The notes under the pieces were generated by a model that had not been told where the DNA came from, ran no database searches, and worked only from the letters and a program-made list of their open reading frames with translations. Both the position numbers and the translations under genes were made by a program. From Polysphondylium violaceum (lineage: Eukaryota > Evosea > Eumycetozoa > Dictyosteliales > Dictyosteliaceae), in the NCBI GenBank assembly GCA_000277445.1, contig AJWJ01000387.1, positions 1 through 22,914 of the forward strand: DNA of 22,914 nucleotides. Direction: 5' to 3'. Below, in pieces: positions 1 to 8,158 of this stretch (its first letter is position 1; each line of letters opens with the position of its first letter).

Positions 1-170
1 TTTTTGTGCCTTCATATCATATTGGACCAAAACTAAAGATAGTATCCATAGTTTCTATTTAAAACAAGTGAAAAATATACTAATTTAATAATGGTCATCA
101 TTATCATAATTTTATGTAATGTTCCGGTATAAAATGTTTCCAAATAGATAAAAACAGCTTTATTTATAAA

Positions 171-243
171 TTTTAGATGATCAATTGGATGATATGAAAA
201 GATAAAATACAAATTAATAAATTAAACAAAATGAGATGGATAT
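171..243 (-). other. Conserved 3' flank of type A gene (unit 1)
   Basis: About 40 to 75 bases past the type A stop there is a motif of the form GATCAATTGGATGATAT followed by AAAGATAAAATAC (plus-strand text). Related text follows the other complete type A genes (about 1794-1830, 3174-3215 and, on the other strand, 21388-21420). It may take part in 3' end formation; that role is inference. I see no gene in 1-243. Confidence 0.45.
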
Positions 244-507
244 TTATAAAACTTTAGCTTTGATTGAAATACCAAGAATATTTAGAAGCCAAGCACCAAT
301 ATCAATATCAGCTAAGCTCGAGTTTTGATTAGCACCAAAATCATTGGAGTTAAATGAAGATCCTGTGGAACTTGAAGAGGAAATAGTTGATCTGGAAATT
401 GCACCACTTTGAACTGAACCGAGGGAAGTAATTGATTCTTTAAAAAAAAAAATATTAGTTAAGAGAACTATTAATCTAAACAAATAAAACTTACTAATAA
501 GAGTCAT
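244..507 (-). CDS. Type A mini-protein, copy 1 (join 244..437, 495..507)
   Basis: Two-exon gene of 68 residues. Exon 1 is 13 nt (ATGACTCTTATTA) at 507-495; a 57-nt intron (GTAAGT...AAAG) covers 494-438; exon 2 is 437-244 and ends TTATAA. Without splicing the frame happens to stay open through the intron, giving a false 87-residue product. The spliced protein begins MTLIKSITSLGSVQSG, has a Ser/Thr-rich middle, then ANQNSSLADIDI and the amphipathic tail GAWLLNILGISIKAKVL. There is no signal peptide. The start and intron position resemble the small serine-rich HssA/2C-type proteins of Dictyostelium, but the Gly-rich end of that family is missing, so the kinship is tentative. Divergent partner: the type B gene at 1253. 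Function unknown. Confidence 0.87.
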   Translation of the reverse strand: MTLISKFYLFRLIVLLTNIFFFKESITSLGSVQSGAISRSTISSSSSTGSSFNSNDFGANQNSSLADIDIGAWLLNILGISIKAKVL

Positions 508-1252
508 TTTGTATTGATGATATTAGTTAATTTGTTTGAATTGATTTTAATTTTCATTTTTAAAGAGTATTTATAGTATTGGGATTAAAAAAATTTGTCA
601 AGATTTAAAAATTGATGTCGAAATAATGGATATATTTAGAAACAATGATTTTATAAAATTTGATAAAGTATAGTGACAGTTCATCAAAGGGGGAAATCTA
701 TGGGTGTAACATAAATACCTTATTCTTTGATTAAGCAACACGTATAGGAACTATCTATTATAAAACAGGGGTGTTTGTTTTATGAAAATTTGACATTCTG
801 CTGTGGTTAGATTTTTATGTGTGGTTGAACAAAAATTATTTAAACACTTTGAGATATGATTTGGATGAGATATAGGGCGATTCTAGAAATAAGGTATTCA
901 ATCTTGATTAACCAAACTTATCTATCTATAATTTTATTTTTATTCAAACAATATTGCTATTGAATGATTTAATAGACAACTACCAACTAGATATAAATTT
1001 TTTTTGACATTATCACACCCAAAAATGGAAAAAAGGCACTATCTTATGTTTTCTTATTGGTATTTTACTCATTTTTTAACATTATTTCCTAAAATATCCT
1101 GATATTGCTATATAATTGATTTAAATAAAAATAATGATCATCTCATTTTCATTCGTGATTAAAAACTATAAATAAGAATTAAAAAAATAAATTCATAATT
1201 CAATATTCCAATTTATCAATTAAAACTATAACTTTTCAATATCTATTCTAAA
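508..1252. promoter_or_regulatory. Shared divergent promoter, unit 1
   Basis: A 745-bp region between divergent A and B genes. TATA-like boxes face each gene: CTATAAATAC on minus at 576-567, about 60 bases from the A start, and CTATAAATAAG on plus at 1166-1176, about 87 bases from the B start. A conserved core is bounded by an exact 11-bp inverted repeat, AATACCTTATT at 714-724 and AATAAGGTATT at 888-898. Inside it are G/T-rich stretches (CAGGGGTGTTTGTTTT and TGTGTGGTTGAAC) that could bind a G-box factor such as GBF; that is inference. On the B side lies the palindromic element ATATC-CT-GATAT at 1094-1105. Confidence 0.8.
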
Positions 1253-1510
1253 ATGACATTAATAAGTAATATTATTTCAACTCTATCTTTTTTTAGCAAA
1301 AATATTAATTTTTATTATCTAGAATCTATTACATCTCTCGGTTCAGTTCAAAACGGTTCTATTTCTAAAGTTTCAATTTCATCGTCATCATCATCATTTG
1401 GATCACTCAACCCAATGGGTGTTAATCAAAACTCAAGTCTTGCTGACCTTGATATTTGTGTAAAATTATTAAACCTTCTTGGTATTTCCATTAAAGCAAA
1501 AGTTTTATAA
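1253..1510 (+). CDS. Type B mini-protein, copy 1 (join 1253..1265, 1323..1510)
   Basis: Two-exon gene of 66 residues. Exon 1 is 13 nt (ATGACATTAATAA); the 57-nt intron runs from GTAAT to TCTAG; exon 2 starts AATCTATTACATC. The spliced protein begins MTLIKSITSLGSVQNG, continues SISKVSISSSSSS, then NQNSSLADLDIC and the tail VKLLNLLGISIKAKVL. Intron position and phase match the type A genes, so A and B are paralogues. B differs by using other exon 1 codons, N for S after SVQ, and CVK in place of GAW before the tail. Function unknown. Confidence 0.87.
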   Translation: MTLISNIISTLSFFSKNINFYYLESITSLGSVQNGSISKVSISSSSSSFGSLNPMGVNQNSSLADLDICVKLLNLLGISIKAKVL

Positions 1511-1899
1511 ACTTTACAAGATTACTAAATTTAAAATCAAATAAATTTTTGTTTAATTGAATCATATCAAATATTTCCATTTTCGATCGACTCTGTTTTA
1601 AATGAGGAATCCATTGAATATGACAGAGTTTCATAACAAATTTCATTAATTTGATGATAATATGCTTTAAATTTATTGGTTCGCTTTGAAACTCTTATAT
1701 TCAAATCTACTAATGGTATTTAGTTTTTTTACTTCCGAGGAAAAATTAATAATAGACAAAATTTTTTAAAGAAAAGTAAAATAAATTTTATTTTTAAAAG
1801 ATTTGGTCCAATAATAGGATGACTAAAAGATATAAAAATACAAACTATTTCATAACAAGGGAATTTAATTCAATACACTGGAATTTCATTCAGGATGAT
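1511..1899. other. Convergent spacer between units 1 and 2
   Basis: A 389-bp AT-rich spacer between the 3' ends of a B gene and an A gene. It holds the conserved type A downstream motif at about 1794-1830 (GATTTGGTCCAATAATAGGATGA in substance, plus-strand text). No ORF or RNA gene seen. Confidence 0.6.
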
Positions 1900-2160
1900 T
1901 TATAAAACTTTGGCTTTAATTGAAATACCAAGAATATTTAAAAGCCAAGCACCAATATCAATATCAGCTAAGCTTGAGTTTTGATTGGCACCAATACCAT
2001 TGGATTTAAATGATAATGATCCAGTGGAGGAAGAAATAGTTGATTTTGAAATTGCACCACTTTGAACTGAACCGAGGGAAGTAATTGATTCTATTTAATA
2101 AATAATATTAGAATTTAGAGTAAAAAAAAGGTAATTATTTAACTTACTAATAAGAGTCAT
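1900..2160 (-). CDS. Type A mini-protein, copy 2 (join 1900..2090, 2148..2160)
   Basis: A 67-residue two-exon gene found only by modelling the intron. Exon 1 is ATGACTCTTATTA at 2160-2148; the 57-nt intron is GTAAGT...AAATAG at 2147-2091; exon 2 is 2090-1900 with stop TAA. The protein begins MTLIKSITSLGSVQSG, has a shorter Ser run (STISSSTGSLSFKSNG), then IGANQNSSLADIDI and GAWLLNILGISIKAKVL. The intron contains stop codons, so an unspliced scan misses this gene. Its B partner (2782) is broken and its promoter is shortened on the A side, so its expression may differ from the other copies. Confidence 0.82.
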
Positions 2161-2781
2161 TTTTGTTGTGTTGGTAATGTTTGTTATATTAAATTGTTTG
2201 AATGATATAAATTATAATTAAATTCAAGTATTTATAATATTGAATCATAAATACCTTATTCTTTGATTAAGCATCACGTAATGGAACTATCTATTTTAAA
2301 ACAGGGTGTTTTTTTATTGAAAATTTATAGATTAGTGTGTGGTTAGATTTTTAATTGTGGTTGAACAAAAATTTTTTCAACAATTTGAGATATGATTTGG
2401 ATAAGTTTTAGGGCGATTCAAAAAATAAGGTATTTCAATCTAGATATAATGAACTAATGTATTTCAGCTATATTATGACTGCTATTGAAGAGTTTGACAC
2501 AATTAAAAATGTCACACAAAAGAACCACTTTTTTTTATGGCAATTTACCACTGATTAATGGGTTAACCACAACCAATAATGGAAAAAGCCACTATCATTT
2601 GTTCACATTTTAAACATAATTTCCTATAATATCCTGATATTCAGATGGTAGATTAAAATTGTGATTTTTAAAATAAACATCAAAGATCATCTCATTTTCA
2701 TGAGTTATATAAAAAGTATAATTCAGAATGATAAGAATTGACTCTTTATTAAATGTTTCTAAGACAAATATCTATTCTAAA
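2161..2781. promoter_or_regulatory. Shared divergent promoter, unit 2 (shortened)
   Basis: A 621-bp version of the shared promoter. The core bounded by AATACCTTATT (from about 2249) and AATAAGGTATT (about 2424-2434) is kept, as is the palindrome ATATCCTGATAT at 2629-2640. The A-side block seen in other units, roughly GTCGAAATAATGGATATATT, is missing, so the core sits much nearer the A gene. The B-side TATA box is degraded. Confidence 0.7.
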
Positions 2782-2931
2782 ATGACATTAATAAGTAATA
2801 TTATGTAAAAAGTTTCCAATTATTTAGTAAAAATAAAATTGTTAACTGAACCGAGAGATCATTTTAGAATAGATATTAGTGTAAAATTATTAAACCTTCT
2901 TGGTATTTCAATTAAAACTAGAGTTTTATAG
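2782..2931 (+). pseudogene. Scrambled type B mini-gene
   Basis: The 5' end (TATCTATTCTAAAATGACATTAATAAGTAA in pieces) and the 3' end (GTAAAATTATTAAACCTTCTTGG through a changed tail ending GTTTTATAG) match type B genes. The middle is replaced: 2844-2876 reads on the opposite strand as promoter plus ATG (ATCTATTCTAAAATGA) joined to an exon 2 piece (TCTCTCGGTTCAGTT). So part of the gene was inverted and most of exon 2 lost. Tail residues also drifted (IKTRVL in place of IKAKVL). No plausible intact product can be read. Confidence 0.85.
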
Positions 2932-3252
2932 ACTCTCTTTTTCAATATCTGAATTATAATCAGTATATTTAATTTATATCCATTAAATGTTTTTGTTTCT
3001 TTAATTAAATCTTATTATATATAAATTTATTCTTATTTTAAGGTTTAAAAAATTAATTAAAATAGAATTTTAATTCAAAACAAAGTAAGTTCATATTTTT
3101 TTTCTCAGAATTCAAGTTTTTAAAGAAATTAATACATTACAAATTAAGATTATTTTTCAGAACTTATTTATTTTTAAAAGCTTTGATCCAGAATAGGATG
3201 ATATAATGATAAAAATACATATTTTTTAAACACAAAATTATATTCCTGAGGT
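2932..3252. other. Convergent spacer between units 2 and 3
   Basis: A 321-bp AT-rich spacer. It carries the type A downstream motif at about 3174-3215 (AGCTTTGATCCAGAATAGGATGATA in substance). Nothing else recognised. Confidence 0.6.
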
Positions 3253-3510
3253 TTATAAAACTTTGGCTTTAATTGAAATACCAAGAATATTTAAAAGCCA
3301 TGCACCAATATCAATATCAGCTAAGCTCGAGTTTTGATTAGCACCAATACCGGAGTTAAATGAAGATCCAGTGGAGCTTGAAGAAATAGTTGATTTGGAA
3401 ATTGAACCACTTTGGACTGAACCGAGGGAAGTAATTGATTCTTTAAAAAAAAAAATATTAGTTAAGAGAACTATTAATCTAAACAAATAAAACTTACTAA
3501 TAAGAGTCAT
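3253..3510 (-). CDS. Type A mini-protein, copy 3 (join 3253..3440, 3498..3510)
   Basis: A 66-residue two-exon gene. Exon 1 is ATGACTCTTATTA at 3510-3498, the intron is 57 nt at 3497-3441, and exon 2 is 3440-3253. The intron and 5' flank are nearly identical to copy 1, so the duplication or conversion is recent. The protein begins MTLIKSITSLGSVQSG, then SISKSTISSSSTGSSFNSG, ANQNSSLADIDI and the standard GAWLLNILGISIKAKVL tail. The frame also happens to stay open through the intron, which would give a misleading longer product. Confidence 0.87.
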   Translation of the reverse strand: MTLISKFYLFRLIVLLTNIFFFKESITSLGSVQSGSISKSTISSSSTGSSFNSGIGANQNSSLADIDIGAWLLNILGISIKAKVL

Positions 3511-4253
3511 TTTGTATTGATGATATTAGTTAATTTGTTTGAATTGATTTTAATAATCAATTAAAGTGTATTTATAGTTTTTTGATTTTAAAAAATTTGT
3601 CAAGATTTAAAAATTGATGTCGAAATAATGGATATATTTAGAAAAATATGATTTTATAATATTTAAAAAGTTTAGCGACAGTTCATCAAGGGGGAAATCT
3701 ATGGGTGAAACATAAATACCTAATTCTTTGATTAAGCAACACGTATAGGAACTATCTATTATAAAACAGGGGTGTTTGTTTTATGAAAATTTGACATTCT
3801 GCTGTGGTTAGATTTTTATGTGTGGTTGAACAAAAATTATTTAAACACTTTGAGATATGATTTGGATGAGATATAGGGCGATTCTAGAAATAAGGTATTC
3901 AATCTTGATTAACCAAACTTATCTATCTAAAATTTTATTTTTATTCAAACAATATTGCTATTGAATGATTTAATGGACAACAACCCACTAGATATAAATT
4001 TTTTTGTCATTTTCACACTGATTAATGGGTTAACAACAACCATTATTGGAAAAAGCCACAATCTTTTGTTTTGGTGTTGCTCATTTTTAAACATTATTTC
4101 CTAAAATATCCTGATATTGCGATATAATTGATTTTTAAAAAAAAAATGATCATCTCATTTTAAATGTATGTTAAAAACTATAAATAAGAATGAAAAAATA
4201 AATTTATCATTCAATATTCCAAATTATCAAAAACAACAATATCTATTCTAAAA
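3511..4253. promoter_or_regulatory. Shared divergent promoter, unit 3
   Basis: A 743-bp region almost the same length and sequence as unit 1. The left core boundary has one change (AATACCTAATT, near 3714-3724); the right boundary AATAAGGTATT and the G/T-rich stretches are intact. The palindrome ATATCCTGATAT is at 4106-4117. TATA boxes face both genes (GTATTTATAG near 3567 for A; CTATAAATAAG near 4179 for B). Confidence 0.78.
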
Positions 4254-4512
4254 ATGACATTAATAAGTAAAATTATTTCAACTCTATCTTTTTTATAGCA
4301 AAAATATTAATTTTTATTATCTAGAATCTATTACATCTCTCGGTTCAGTTCAAAACGGTTCTATTTCTAAAGTTTCAATTTCATCGTCATCATCATCATT
4401 TGGATCACTTAATCAAATGGGAGCTAATCAAAACTCAAGTCTTGCTGACCTTGATATTTGTGTAAAATTATTAAACCTTCTTGGTATTTCCATTAAAGCT
4501 AAAGTTTTATAA
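4254..4512 (+). CDS. Type B mini-protein, copy 3 (join 4254..4266, 4325..4512)
   Basis: A 66-residue two-exon gene. Exon 1 is ATGACATTAATAA, the intron is 58 nt (GTAAAATT...TCTAG), and exon 2 ends GTTTTATAA. The intron contains a stop, so an ORF scan misses it. The protein reads MTLIKSITSLGSVQNG, SISKVSISSSSSSFGSLNQ, MGANQNSSLADLDIC, then VKLLNLLGISIKAKVL. It is the innermost member of the left array and faces the 3' end of the kinase/RhoGEF gene 146 bases away. Function unknown. Confidence 0.85.
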
Positions 4513-4657
4513 ACTCTCCATGACCCACCTCCTAAGCTTGTATTTCTATTTAATTTAAATTTAAAAATATATGTTCTTTTATAATTAAATCCTATTTCCC
4601 AAAATAAACACTACTCATATTGTTGTTGCTGTAGAGTGATAAATTATAAATACAATT

Positions 4658-7600
4658 TTATTCTTTAGATATTTCTTTAGACTTTTTAGATTCCCCAACT
4701 GGAGAAGAAGTAAAAGTATGACTTAGTCTCTTTAGTTTATCTGTAAAACTAGTCTTCACTTTTTTCTTTTCAGATGGAGTTGTTGGTATTACAAAGTTTT
4801 CGGTACTGCTCTGATTGAGGCTACTACCAACATTGCCAGTACTACTGCTGGCGGTGGTAGTTGTAGTTGTTGTACTCGTTGGTGAATAATTGATGGTTGG
4901 CGATGATAAAACAGACTTTAGCTGACTACCACTGTGACTAAGACTGATTGAACTGTTTCCTGTACTTGGATTAATAGCCGATTGATTTGATGTGAGTATA
5001 TTTAAACTAGTGGATTTTCTATCGGGTGTTGAACCACTGGTAATACTTTGTCTGAATCTCTTTATGAATCCTTTATGCTCCAAAGAGGATGACAAAGTAG
5101 GTTGAGGAATATTTGGATTGATTTCTTCGTTGTTGTTATTTATTTTACCAACGCCATTACCTTCATCATTGGAACCATCCAAAACATTGTTTCTATAAAC
5201 TAGGAGAGTAGTTCTCTCAAAATCATTGATCCAATCCATGGCTTCCTCTTCAGAGGTGGCGGCGAGTTTATAAACTTTGGATGGAGTTGTAAAAATAACT
5301 GAGTTTGGCTGATCGTTGTTTGGGCGCATAGATACATTGTCATCCTTTAAATTGACTACTCGACGTAATTGATAATAAAACTTCTTATTGTTTGTACTAT
5401 CTTTACTCTTGGACTTGACAGGTTTTGTGACCAAACATACATCAGACAGTAAAAATAGATAATATTGACGAGAGGATGGAATGTCTTCAAAAGCACTTTG
5501 ACGAACAAACCATCTACCATTTTGAGCTATGGGGACATTATCTTTTCTCAGCAACATTATATCAACACTCATCAAATGACTGTGTTCAAATGACATTTCC
5601 AGTTGAGTTTGAATAGCATTACTAGTGTCTTTGATTAGTGTGTATGCATTCTTGATATCAGAGTATTCTGTGTGAGTGATGGGCGTAATTTGAACCAACT
5701 TCTCAAAGACAAGTAAATATTTTTGAACCTTGTTGATTGGCAGCGAAAGAAGAGATTGGAGATCATTCTCTTCATCAAGACGACTGGTGTTGTGGTTGAG
5801 TGACATTCTAACAGTTTCCAAAAACTTTCCAAACTCTGGGTTCAATCTACACCAATTCAATATATTCATGGCATATTTAAAGTTGTAAGCATAGATGCCA
5901 TATTGATTCTTGATTTGATTAATATTTTTTATAATAAATTGAGCAATCGATTGAATTTCCGTTGGCATATTATCAGATGGTGAAGATGGATTATGATCAT
6001 CATCATTGGCATTACTATTGTTGTTGTTGTTATTTAATGGAGAATCCAAATTTAAATTTGTACCAACATTGAGAATAAAGTAGGGAGAGTTGGAAACTAG
6101 AGTAATTAATTTCAAAAATTCATTAGAGATTTCAAAGATGGCTTCAATATTTGAAAATATGGATGCAATTTCTTTGTAATTGATCAAAGGCTTATTAATT
6201 CTAAATTTAGATTGAACGGGTAAAAGATAAGATCTAATGACATTATCCAATTGATTTTTGTAAACGACTTCATTATCAATGAGTTGATTAAACATTAACA
6301 TCCATGTACGCTTATTGGACATTAAAGTTGAAGTACTAGAGAGTGACCAATTATTTTGAAATACTTTGAATCGTCTACGTACTAACCAACCTCTAACAAC
6401 TGATTGAATTTTAGTGATATCTTTGACATCATAGTCTTGAATTGGATCTAAACCTCTACCACCACTACTAATGGAAATACTGGGTAAATGAGGATATTCA
6501 ATTTGATAGGGTTTAATATTAACAATTCCAATACCATCATATAGATTTGGATCAGTTGAATAAATATAAAGACATTGTTTTTTAATCTTTATCAATTTTA
6601 CACAAGTCATTTCAATTGATGGAGTTGATTTTTTACTATTATTTAATTAATTAATTTAAATATTAATATCTTTAATATTTAAAATAATTATAATTATTAC
6701 GACTTACTTTAAACTATCTTTGGTTTCAAATAATAGCCAAATATTTGTTGTATGAGAATTTATACCAAAATCTTTCCAACCATTTGGAAATTGATTTGGA
6801 TTTAATAATTTCAATACACCATCAATTGCATAGCTATCTAAACTGGTAGGACTACCGAGTGGAATTGAAAGATTGGCTGGACTATGTTTAACAGATTGTC
6901 TTTTCTTTTCTTTGAATATGCATATTGGTTCAAGATAAGGATCCAAAAATCTAAGATTTTTAGATGTACTATTAATTGATGAATTAATTGGAGTTTGTAT
7001 ATTATTCTTTTGGTGTTGATTATTATTATTAGCGTTATTATTATTGTTATTAGTTGGTTGATTATTTTTATCATCTAATTGTCTAGGTGATTGTTGATAT
7101 TTGGCAGGTGGAGATAATAATAGCAAACTATTGGTACGTGAGAGAGTGTTGAGAAAGTGTGGACGTTGATTCATTGGATTGGGATTCATCGAGAGTTTTA
7201 AATCTTCCAACGATTGGATGATATCTGAAAATTTGGGTCGGTTGATTCCAAGATATGCGCAACATCTGATACACAACTCCAAGAATGGCTGAGGACATGG
7301 ATGCGAAGTACCACCGGTGATATTGGCCTTGAGTTCATCCAAACTGATATCGAATCCATTGTTTTGATTACGAATCCAGAAATCTTTTCCAGGTCTTTTG
7401 AGTGTCAACAGTTCGGCGAGAACTACACCAAAAGAAAACACATCGACACTCCAATCATACTTTTGTTGCAAGAGGATCTCGGGCGCCATAAAACTTGGTG
7501 TTCCGCAAATACTCATTCTTCGTAGACGATAAGAGGCCGGCTTTCCATTGCCATTGCGCTTGTAGACCTGATCAGCACCGCCGGCCGATGCATGGTGATC

Positions 7601-8158
7601 CGACTCGTCTTCATCTTCACTGCTGCTGCTGTCGTCGCCATTGCTGTACTGCGAGCCCATACGCGCAAAACCAAAATCACATATTTTGGTCACATTTCTC
7701 GGGATATCCAACAACACGTTCTTTGACTTGAGATCTCTGTGCAGGATGCCCTTGGAATGAAGAAACAGCAGTGTTTTTGCTATATCCAGTGCAATCATTA
7801 CTCGGGACTCCCACGTGGGTGGGGTGGCTGAGGGCAACGAAGAAATCTTGACAAAACGTCTCAAATCAAGACCCTCGATAAACTCTGTGACCAAGTAGAA
7901 CCCACTGCTGTGTTTGCACACCCCGAAAAAGTGCACAACAAATGGATGACGAATGTATCTCAATGCACGCACCTCACGTTCGGTGTATTTGCAGTAATCG
8001 GGATCGTCAAATGTGGGGATCTGCTTGATTGCAACCTCGACGCCCAAATAGGTGCCCCTGTACACACATCCAAAGTTTCCTTTTCCGATAACTTCCTTAA
8101 ATACCAATTCTTCATATTCTACATTCCATAGAGATGAATTTGGACACCCTCCAACCAT
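4658..8158 (-). CDS. Kinase and Rac exchange factor, KxcA/KxcB type (join 4658..6635, 6708..8158)
   Basis: Predicted 1142-residue signalling protein: TKL-type protein kinase, IQ motif, DH (RhoGEF) domain and PH domain. Kinase marks: Gly-rich loop IGKGNFGCVY (24-33), Lys45 in VAIKQI, HRDLKSKN (140-147), DFG (161-163), MAPE (224-227). An acidic, Ser-rich insert of about 40 residues sits between DFG and APE. The IQ motif KIQSVVRGWLVRRRF is near 559-573, DH about 592-830 (LPINKVQKYLLVFEKLVQI is its conserved helix), PH about 847-962, followed by a Ser/Thr-rich tail. A plain ORF scan splits this in two, but the kinase frame ends exactly at a GTAAGT donor. A 72-nt AT-rich intron (6707-6636, ending AATAATAG) restores the frame, reading SL-N-KKSTPSIE-M into the IQ/DH part. 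D. discoideum has kinase-RhoGEF proteins called kxcA and kxcB; I cannot tell which this matches. The role would be GDP/GTP exchange on Rac with linked phosphorylation, at the cortex. Confidence 0.87.

Larger units (their letters stand above)
1..4512. repeat. Left array: three tandem divergent A/B mini-gene units
   Basis: Three direct repeats of one unit lie side by side: type A gene on minus, shared promoter, type B gene on plus. Promoter and coding segments of unit 1 (244-1510) and unit 3 (3253-4512) are almost identical over long stretches, for example 725-960 against 3725-3960, which differ at only a few positions. Unit 2 (1900-2931) is more diverged and its B gene is broken. The same unit recurs in opposite orientation at 20043-22914. 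The array probably extends left of the window. This is seen directly in the sequence; that it grew by segmental duplication is inference. Confidence 0.9.

Noticed and set aside
244-507. Unspliced 85-87 residue proteins at 244-507, 1253-1510 and 3253-3510
   Set aside because: The extra residues come from reading through an AT-rich GT-AG intron that happens to lack stops. Other copies have stops in the same intron, and splicing gives one consistent protein family.
7301-8131. Plus-strand ORFs of 73-78 residues
   Set aside because: They are antisense to the GC-richer kinase exon, where stops are scarce; no family is recognised.
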